64,000 nucleotides of DNA from Aureococcus anophagefferens. Its lineage: Eukaryota > Sar > Pelagophyceae > Pelagomonadales > Pelagomonadaceae. Position 1 is the first letter of the stretch; every line of letters begins with the position of its first letter. Shown here in pieces: positions 58,587-64,000 of the stretch. The notes under the pieces were generated by a model. That model had not been told where the DNA came from. It searched no databases and saw only the letters and a list, made by a program, of their open reading frames with translations. The stretch lies in contig NW_008705569.1 of NCBI RefSeq assembly GCF_000186865.1, forward strand, positions 1,188,054 to 1,252,053. Reading direction: 5' to 3'. Both the position numbers and the translations under genes were made by a program.

Positions 58587-59702
58587 CTAGCTCTTAACGG
58601 CCCAGGACGCGAGGTGCGTGTCCGGCAGGCGCGTCTCCAATCGGCGGTCGACGACGCCGGCCCCGGTCGCCGCCTTCTCGGCGACGAGCGCGAAGTGGCG
58701 GCCCGTCGCCGCGCGGAGCTTCACCTCGGAGAAGCCGACGTTCGCGGCGGCGGCGGCCATGCGGCCGACGCCGTAGTCCGCGTACTCGTCGAGGTACGGC
58801 TCCGTGGACCGGATGAGCGAAAAGAGCAGCGGGTTCGCGCGGAGGTCGGCGAAGCCCGGCGTGTCGAAGTCCATGTCGTAGATCCACAGCTGCCCGTCGG
58901 GCTTTAAAGCGTCGTGGCAGAGTTGGACGATCCGTTCGTACGCGAACGGCGGCAGCTCGTGGACGACGAGCGAGAGCACGACGACGTCCGCGGATTTGTT
59001 CGGTAGAAAGGCCTCCGCGGACGCCCGCTCGAAGGACACCCGCTCGTCCGCCGCGACCTCGTTGACCCACCGCGCGTCCAGCGCCCCGCGCGCGCTCAGG
59101 GAGACGAGCTCGCGCGCGACTTGGATCATCTGCGGCGACGCGTCGACGCCGACGATGTCCGCCGCCTCGGGGTAGCGGGCCGCGAGCCGCCGCGTGGACG
59201 TGCCCGTGCCGCACCCGATATCATAAACGACGCCGCCGGCCGGCACAGCCGCGCCGAGCTCGTCGAGCGCGGCGTCGAAGGCGCCGCGGAACGCGTCGTC
59301 GCCCTCGGCGCCGAACTCGGGGTAGTTGCGCGCGCCGACGGCCTTCGACGCGATCTCCTGCTCCCAGGCGGCCTCGAGGCAGCAGTTGCCGTCGTCGTAG
59401 GCGTGGAACGGCCTGAAATAGTAGTCGCCGATGTCGTCGGCTCTCGCGTCGTCGTCCCACGTCGCGGCGTTTTTGATGTAGTCCAGCGCGTCGCTCCAGT
59501 CGACGCCGTTGGCCTTTGCCGTGTCGCGCATCGTCTTCTTGGCCTGCGGGACCATGATGCGCCGCCAGAGCTCGCTGCCGACGACGGCGTCCATGACCTG
59601 CGCCGCGATGGGCTTCGCCGGTGGCGAGAGAGCGTTAGTGTGAACGGAGAGCGCAAGGAGGACGGTTATTTTGGCCCTCGATGGGCTGGCAAACGCGGCC
59701 AT
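58587..59702 (-). CDS. class I SAM-dependent methyltransferase
   Basis: About 371 residues from MAAFASPSRAKI (an upstream Met at 59756 is possible). The presequence-like start runs to SVHTNALSPP. The core has SAM motif I VVYDIGCGTGTSTRRLA, IVGVDASPQM, and VVVLSLVVHELPP (post-II). The pattern fits a small-molecule or protein methyltransferase. Substrate unknown. The N-terminus suggests an organelle, possibly the plastid. Confidence 0.8.
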   Translation of the reverse strand: MAAFASPSRAKITVLLALSVHTNALSPPAKPIAAQVMDAVVGSELWRRIMVPQAKKTMRDTAKANGVDWSDALDYIKNAATWDDDARADDIGDYYFRPFHAYDDGNCCLEAAWEQEIASKAVGARNYPEFGAEGDDAFRGAFDAALDELGAAVPAGGVVYDIGCGTGTSTRRLAARYPEAADIVGVDASPQMIQVARELVSLSARGALDARWVNEVAADERVSFERASAEAFLPNKSADVVVLSLVVHELPPFAYERIVQLCHDALKPDGQLWIYDMDFDTPGFADLRANPLLFSLIRSTEPYLDEYADYGVGRMAAAAANVGFSEVKLRAATGRHFALVAEKAATGAGVVDRRLETRLPDTHLASWAVKS

Positions 59703-59843
59703 CGTCGCACGATCCGCGGTCCTGGACCTTGCACCTGTGATGCCGTGTGAGAGCATGGAGGCTCTCCGTGCGCGTTGCCACGCCTCCCGAGCACCTGCAG
59801 CAGCGCCGCCGCCGCGCCGTGGCTACAAGAGCTCTGGGCCGCA

Positions 59844-60572
59844 ATGAGCGCGAACGCCTGGCTCGCGGAGCTCAACGCCGCGCGCCAAGCGCGGCAGCCA
59901 GCCGTGCGCCACACGCACATATTACACAACGGCCGCGAGCTCGTCATCATCCAGAAGCACGGCGCGCACCTCGGTAGCAGCCTCTGGCACGCCGCGCTGC
60001 CGCTGGCGCACTACCTGCACGCGTCGGGCCTCTGGCGGCGGCGAAGCGGAAGGCGCGTGCTCGAGCTCGGCGCCGGCTGCGGCGCGGCGGGGCTCGCGGC
60101 CGCGCTCGGCGCCGACCCCGCGGACGCGGCCGCGCTCGTGGTGCTCACGGAGAAGCCCGAGCTCGTGCCGCACCTGCGCGCCAACGCGGACGCCAACGCG
60201 GCGGCGCTCGACGACCGAGCCGTGCGTGTGCTGCCCCTCGACTGGGTCGCCGCGTCGGCCGAGGACTGGGACCGCCTGCTCGCGGCCGGCCAATTCGACC
60301 TCGTCGTCGCTGCGGACTGCGTCTACGAGCTGCCATTGCTCAAAGCCCTCGCCGATGCCGCCGCCAGGGCTCTGGCGCCGGACGGCGTCTTCGTATGCGG
60401 CTTCTGTCGCCGCGGCGGCGCGCTCTGCCCGCCGTCTGCCGTCGAGCCCGTCCTCCTCGAGCGCTTCGACATCGCCGAGCGGGCGACCCTCGCGCTCGGC
60501 GGTCCGGCGACGCCGGCCGCGGGCTCGGACACGTCGGCCATGACCGTGCTGCAGCTCACACTAAGACGCTAG
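59844..60572 (+). CDS. METTL21/methyltransferase_16-type protein methyltransferase
   Basis: 242 residues from MSANAWLAELN. SLWHAALPLAHYL resembles the conserved W-helix of the family. RRVLELGAGCGAAGLAAALG is SAM motif I, followed by VVLTEKPELVPHLRANADAN and the catalytic-region motif DLVVAADCVYELPLL (D-x-x-Y/V type). These enzymes methylate lysines of cytosolic proteins such as chaperones or elongation factors. Exact target unknown. Divergent from the other methyltransferase, starts 141 bp apart. Confidence 0.83.
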   Translation: MSANAWLAELNAARQARQPAVRHTHILHNGRELVIIQKHGAHLGSSLWHAALPLAHYLHASGLWRRRSGRRVLELGAGCGAAGLAAALGADPADAAALVVLTEKPELVPHLRANADANAAALDDRAVRVLPLDWVAASAEDWDRLLAAGQFDLVVAADCVYELPLLKALADAAARALAPDGVFVCGFCRRGGALCPPSAVEPVLLERFDIAERATLALGGPATPAAGSDTSAMTVLQLTLRR

Positions 60573-60640
60573 TTTCCCGTGCTTCAGCTGAGACTTAGAC
60601 GCAAGTCTCCGGATCGCTCCAGCCGCCGGTAAGACGCGCG

Positions 60641-62311
60641 TTAGCTCAGCCGCGCGATGCGCCGCCGCACGAAGGGCGCGACGACGCGCGCGGCCCGTCG
60701 CTTCACCGCCGCCCGGAGCCGCTGCGCCCGGCCCGGCCGCGGCGCGTCGTCGCCGAGGCCCAGCGCGTCCGACGCGATGGGCGCCCACCGCGACGCCAGG
60801 CTCCAGGTCACGCCGAGCTTCGCCGCGAGGCCCTTGATGAGCACCGAGGACCGCGCGACGAGCACGAGGTCCTGGGGGAAGGACGTGAGCGCCGTCGCCG
60901 GCGAGTTCGGCGAGAGCTCGTTCTGCTCGTAGCCGCCCGGGAGCGTCTCGCCCGCGTCGTCGAAGAGCCACATGGACACGGCCGCGGGGCCCTCGGGCGG
61001 CGCGTCCGGGTTCAGCACGACGCCGAGCTCGCGGCCGAGGTCCGCGCACTGGAGGAGCTCCTCCGGCGTGCCGCTCGGGAAGTCGTCGCTTTTGGTGCGC
61101 GTCGCCAGCGCGACCATGACCTTGCCGAGCGTCGCGCGGTTCTTGCCCGAGATCTGCTTGACCTGGCCGAAGTCGATGAGCCCGACGCGGCCGTCCTCGA
61201 GGAGGAGCAGGTTGCCCGGGTGGGGGTCCGCGTGGAAGAAGCCCGTGCCGAAGATGCACTTTCCGAAGGCCTCCGTCAAAGCCTCCAACAACGCGACGCC
61301 GGACGCCCGGAGCACGGGGTCCTTCGAGAAGTCCTCGACGCGCGCGGCGACGCGGCTCAGCGGCTCGCCGTCGAGGAAGTCCATGACGAGCACGTTCTTC
61401 GTGCACAGCGCGGCGACGGGCCGCGGCACGACGAGCGGCGGCGGCCGGCCGTCCGCGTTCAGCGTCGCGTAGACGCGATCCATCGCCGCGGCCTCGGCGA
61501 CGAAGTCGAACTCGTCCTTGAGTTGGGACTCGAGTTCGGTGAAGACGACGTAGTAGTCCACGGGCGTGACGTCTCGGAGCGGCTTCGAGAGCTTCTTCAG
61601 CTCGTTGACGTCCCCCAGGAGCGTCTCCTCGACGCGCGGCCGCTGCACCTTCACGGCGACGTCCCTGCCGCCGTACTTGGCCGTCAGCGTCGCCCGGTGC
61701 GCCTGCGCGACGGACGCCGCCCCCAGCGGCGCGTCGTCCCAGCTCTCGAAGACGTCGTCCCAGGCTTCGCCGGGCCGCAGGACCTCCGCCGCGACGATGC
61801 CGCGCACGTACGCGCCGTCCATCGGGTCCACGAGATCCGTCAGGCCCGCGAGCGCGTCCGAGTACTGGCGCGGGAAGAGGTCCGACCGGGAAGCGATGAT
61901 CTGGCCCGTCTTGACGTAGAAGCCGCCGAGCTCGTCGACGACCTTCCGAGCTTGCTCCGCGCCGCTCGCGTGCGCGTCGGCCCAGACGACCTCGCACTCG
62001 TCGTCGCTGAGGCACTCGCCGAGCACGCGCTCGCGGAGCTGCATGGCCACGGGGCCCGCCACGTACTTGCCGACGATGGGCACGGCGCGCTGCCAGAACT
62101 TGGCCGCGCGCGCGAGCTTGTTGGTGGGCTTCTCCGTGGGCGCGGTGCTTGTGGACGCAGCGGCGCGCGTCGTGAGCGGCGTTCTGTAATTGCTCGCGCG
62201 CGTCGTCCGAGCGAGTCGCAACGAAGTTGTTGGAGTTCTGTAATTGCTCGTCGTCGACAGCGCCGCGGCGGCGGCCACCGCCCCGAGGATGCGCCACGGA
62301 AGCGGCGCCAT
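60641..62311 (-). CDS. ABC1/ADCK atypical kinase, probably plastidial
   Basis: 556 residues from MAPLPWRIL. The targeting region is Ala/Thr-rich and carries the repeated motif SNYRTP. ABC1 landmarks: GGFYVKTGQIIASRSDLFP (KxGQ), APLGAASVAQAHRA (Ala-rich loop in place of the Gly loop), VAVKVQRP (Lys), VLVMDFLDGEPLS, FHADPHPGNLL (catalytic) and GLIDFGQVK (metal Asp). ABC1 kinases of this group regulate prenylquinone and tocopherol metabolism in plastids or coenzyme Q in mitochondria. Single exon. Confidence 0.85.
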   Translation of the reverse strand: MAPLPWRILGAVAAAAALSTTSNYRTPTTSLRLARTTRASNYRTPLTTRAAASTSTAPTEKPTNKLARAAKFWQRAVPIVGKYVAGPVAMQLRERVLGECLSDDECEVVWADAHASGAEQARKVVDELGGFYVKTGQIIASRSDLFPRQYSDALAGLTDLVDPMDGAYVRGIVAAEVLRPGEAWDDVFESWDDAPLGAASVAQAHRATLTAKYGGRDVAVKVQRPRVEETLLGDVNELKKLSKPLRDVTPVDYYVVFTELESQLKDEFDFVAEAAAMDRVYATLNADGRPPPLVVPRPVAALCTKNVLVMDFLDGEPLSRVAARVEDFSKDPVLRASGVALLEALTEAFGKCIFGTGFFHADPHPGNLLLLEDGRVGLIDFGQVKQISGKNRATLGKVMVALATRTKSDDFPSGTPEELLQCADLGRELGVVLNPDAPPEGPAAVSMWLFDDAGETLPGGYEQNELSPNSPATALTSFPQDLVLVARSSVLIKGLAAKLGVTWSLASRWAPIASDALGLGDDAPRPGRAQRLRAAVKRRAARVVAPFVRRRIARLS

Positions 62312-62411
62312 TGCCAGCGCGTGAGTGGCGCGGCACCAGCTCGTCACGATGTTGCACTCTGTTGCACGCGATGTTTGTGGCAATTTGCTCTTGGTAGGAA
62401 CCGAGCGCGCC

Positions 62412-63278
62412 ATGGACGCGCGCTGGGACGCGCTCGTCGCCCTGGAAAACCAGGCGACGGCCATCCGCACACAGCTGGACCTGCGCGAGCAGGATGCCGA
62501 CGCCTCCGCCGCCGAGATCGACGCCCTGAGGGACGCCGAGGAGCGCACGAACGCGCAGATCGCCGCCGCCGCGGAGGCCATCGAGGCCGCGCGCCGCGCC
62601 GCGCCGCCGATGGCCGGCTTCGTGCGCGCGGCGCCCGCGCCGGACGACGACGCGAGCGACGGCGAGGGCGACGACGACGGCGGCGGCGCGCCGCGCGCGG
62701 CCGGCGGCGGCGACGTCGCGGCCATGTACCGCGACCTCGTGGGCGCGCCCCCGGAGAAGCCGCCGATACCGACCGTGTCGCGCGACGTCGTCTGCGACGT
62801 CTGCGGCGTGACCTACGACCGCGCGCAACAGGCGCGGCACGAGTCGTCCGTCGCGCATACCTTGTCGCTGAAGTTCCGCCCCCGGACGCGGCGCGTCGCG
62901 CTGCCCGACGGCAACGTGGGCGCGCAATTATTGGACCGCATGGGCTGGCGCGACGACGGCGAGCGGCCGGGCCTCGGCGCCGCGGGCCGCGAGGGCCGCG
63001 TGCAGCCGCTGCCCGTGGCCCTGAAGAGGGACACCACGGGCCTCGGCGCGAAGGCCTACGAGAAGCGCGTGTCCCACTTCCGCGCGCGCGACAAGGCGGC
63101 GACGGCGCATCCGAGAGCGGCGCGACCGCGACCGCCGCCGGCGCCGGCGAAGACGCAGGGCGTCAAGCGCAAGGAGGCGCGCCGCGCGGAGGCCGCGACG
63201 AAGCGGCGCGACGCGAACCTGCGCCGGGACCTGGGCGACCGCGACATCCCCGAGGGGTACGAGGCCCTGTTTCGATAA
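62412..63278 (+). CDS. C2H2 zinc finger and G-patch protein, GPANK1-like
   Basis: 288 residues from MDARWDALVAL. N-terminal coiled coil and acidic Gly-rich stretch, then the C2H2 finger VCDVCGVTYDRAQQARHESS...H, followed by a G-patch (GAQLLDRMGWRDDGERPGLG ... TTGLG). G-patch proteins activate DEAH helicases in splicing or ribosome work. The C-terminus is Lys/Arg-rich (RKEARRAEAATKRRD). Order and motif spacing resemble GPANK1. The stop codon lies 2 bp from the stop of the cyclophilin gene, tail to tail. Confidence 0.82.
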   Translation: MDARWDALVALENQATAIRTQLDLREQDADASAAEIDALRDAEERTNAQIAAAAEAIEAARRAAPPMAGFVRAAPAPDDDASDGEGDDDGGGAPRAAGGGDVAAMYRDLVGAPPEKPPIPTVSRDVVCDVCGVTYDRAQQARHESSVAHTLSLKFRPRTRRVALPDGNVGAQLLDRMGWRDDGERPGLGAAGREGRVQPLPVALKRDTTGLGAKAYEKRVSHFRARDKAATAHPRAARPRPPPAPAKTQGVKRKEARRAEAATKRRDANLRRDLGDRDIPEGYEALFR

Positions 63279-63280
63279 CC

Positions 63281-64000
63281 TCAGTTCGCTCGTTTAATGG
63301 AGCTGATGCGCGTGAGCTTCGGGTAGACCTCGTCGAGGTACGCGTTCCCGTAGTAGATCGCCTTGCCCTGGTTGACGCTGCCGCCGAGGCCGCCGGTCAA
63401 GCTCTCCACGAGACCGTAGCCCGCGTAGGCCTACCAAGCATGACGGTGGCGATTTCTCATTGTTTTCCCACCCCGAATCTCTCGAAACTCGTCACGGCCA
63501 CACAGGACGCTGGCGTAGGCCTTGTCGACGAGGTCCATGCCCCGCGTGACGCGCGCGAAGGGCACGAAGCCCTGCGCGTCGAGCATGTTTGGCAGGCCGC
63601 CGTTGTCGCCGAGGTTGACGTAGATCTGCGTCGTCCTCGTGTTCTTGCCGCCGCTCGCGAAGGAGAGCGTGCCCCGGGCGTTCGTCGTCGTGCGCGGCTC
63701 GTCGAGGAGCCGCTTCTCCTTGGGCAGAAGCCACTCCTTGTTGACCGCGGGCTCGCCGGCGATGCCGAACTGCGCGACGTAGCCCGGGAGCACGCGGAAG
63801 AGCCGGCTGTCGTCGAAGAATCGGGCGTCGACGAGCTCGCGGAAGCGTTCGCTCGCGAGCGGCGCCCAGTCGGGCCGCACCTCGACCTCGACGTCGCCGA
63901 GCCCCTCGAGCGCTATGGAGGCTGTGAAGGGCTCCGGCGCCGCCGCGACGGCGAGGGTCGGCGCGACCGGCAGCAGCGCGGCGCCGAGCACGCGCCGTCG
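63281..64000 (-). CDS. cyclophilin-type peptidyl-prolyl isomerase, thylakoid lumen type (5' part outside window)
   Basis: Exons 64000-63509 and 63430-63281. The visible N-terminus reads RRRVLGAALLPVAPTLAVAAA, a twin-arginine plus hydrophobic segment with an A-x-A site, as in thylakoid-lumen proteins. Cyclophilin core: FRELVDARFFDDSRLFRV, QFGIAGEP, GTLSFASGGKNTRTTQIYVN, FVPFARVTRGMDLVDKAY, ending GNAYLDEVYPKLTRISSI. The 78-bp intron sits inside VDKAYAS|AYAGYGL. Common cyclophilins have VDKIYSGYG there, so four residues are extra. The 5' end lies outside the window. Confidence 0.88.
63431..63512 (-). mobile_element. short introner-like intron (family C candidate), 78 bp
   Basis: Intron 63508-63431 is flanked by GCCTACGC on both sides (63513-63520 and 63423-63430), with CAGC left in the exon: the 8 + 4 layout. 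Contains GACGAGTTTCGAGAG and ends CTTGGTAG. Confidence 0.65.

Noticed and set aside
1..64000. tRNA or rRNA genes
   Set aside because: None recognised by eye. A covariance-model search would be needed to exclude them.

Overview
The window is nuclear DNA of a very GC-rich, gene-dense eukaryotic microalga. It fits a pelagophyte stramenopile such as Aureococcus anophagefferens. The pointers are: plastid presequences with a phenylalanine just after the signal-peptide cleavage site (secondary red plastid type), SYSYS/PTAAPT linkers in a secreted protein, GC-rich third codon positions, and above all introns made of repeated transposon-like units (introners) of the kind described in Aureococcus and Micromonas. 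The species is inferred, not proven.

Layout. 0-5 kb: a WNK-type kinase, an MBD4-type DNA glycosylase with its own methyl-CpG-binding domain, and a FRA10AC1 homologue. 5-15 kb: a Cys-loop ligand-gated channel and a DNA polymerase theta gene whose nine introns are all introners. 15-29 kb: a mitochondrial carrier, a 1,459-residue modular secreted protein with several repeat arrays, and a large RanBP2-zinc-finger/coiled-coil gene. 29-45 kb: transporters (MgtE/SLC41, AAAP, TauE/SafE), a Rossmann protein, a WW-domain protein, a beta-helix protein, a plastid S1-like protein and a fused SPX-PRPP synthetase. 45-64 kb: a beta-propeller, a two-repeat voltage-gated channel, PAN-like, TLC, ARM, MFS and CILP/FAM171-like proteins, dUTPase, two methyltransferases, an ABC1 kinase, a G-patch protein and a lumenal cyclophilin cut by the right edge.

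Genes are mostly single-exon and alternate strands. Tail-to-tail neighbours can be 2-20 bp apart. Twenty-two long introner copies in two families (A about 190 bp, B about 200 bp) sit in nine genes. Nearly all are flanked by 8-bp target-site duplications. Reconstructing the exons shows a rule: the 8-bp duplication plus 4 bp of element stays in the mRNA, so each insertion adds exactly four in-frame codons. The same rule explains three short introns (61-78 bp), suggesting a third, short family. One introner lies nested in such a short intron, and one four-codon scar lies in the pore helix of the ligand-gated channel.

There is no operon-like logic. Functional links are loose: DNA metabolism (POLQ, MBD4-like, dUTPase, SPX-PRPP synthetase), ion channels and transporters, and plastid proteins. 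All splice sites were placed by reading frame and duplications only; there are no transcript data. Two 50-N assembly gaps and two probable frameshifts are flagged.
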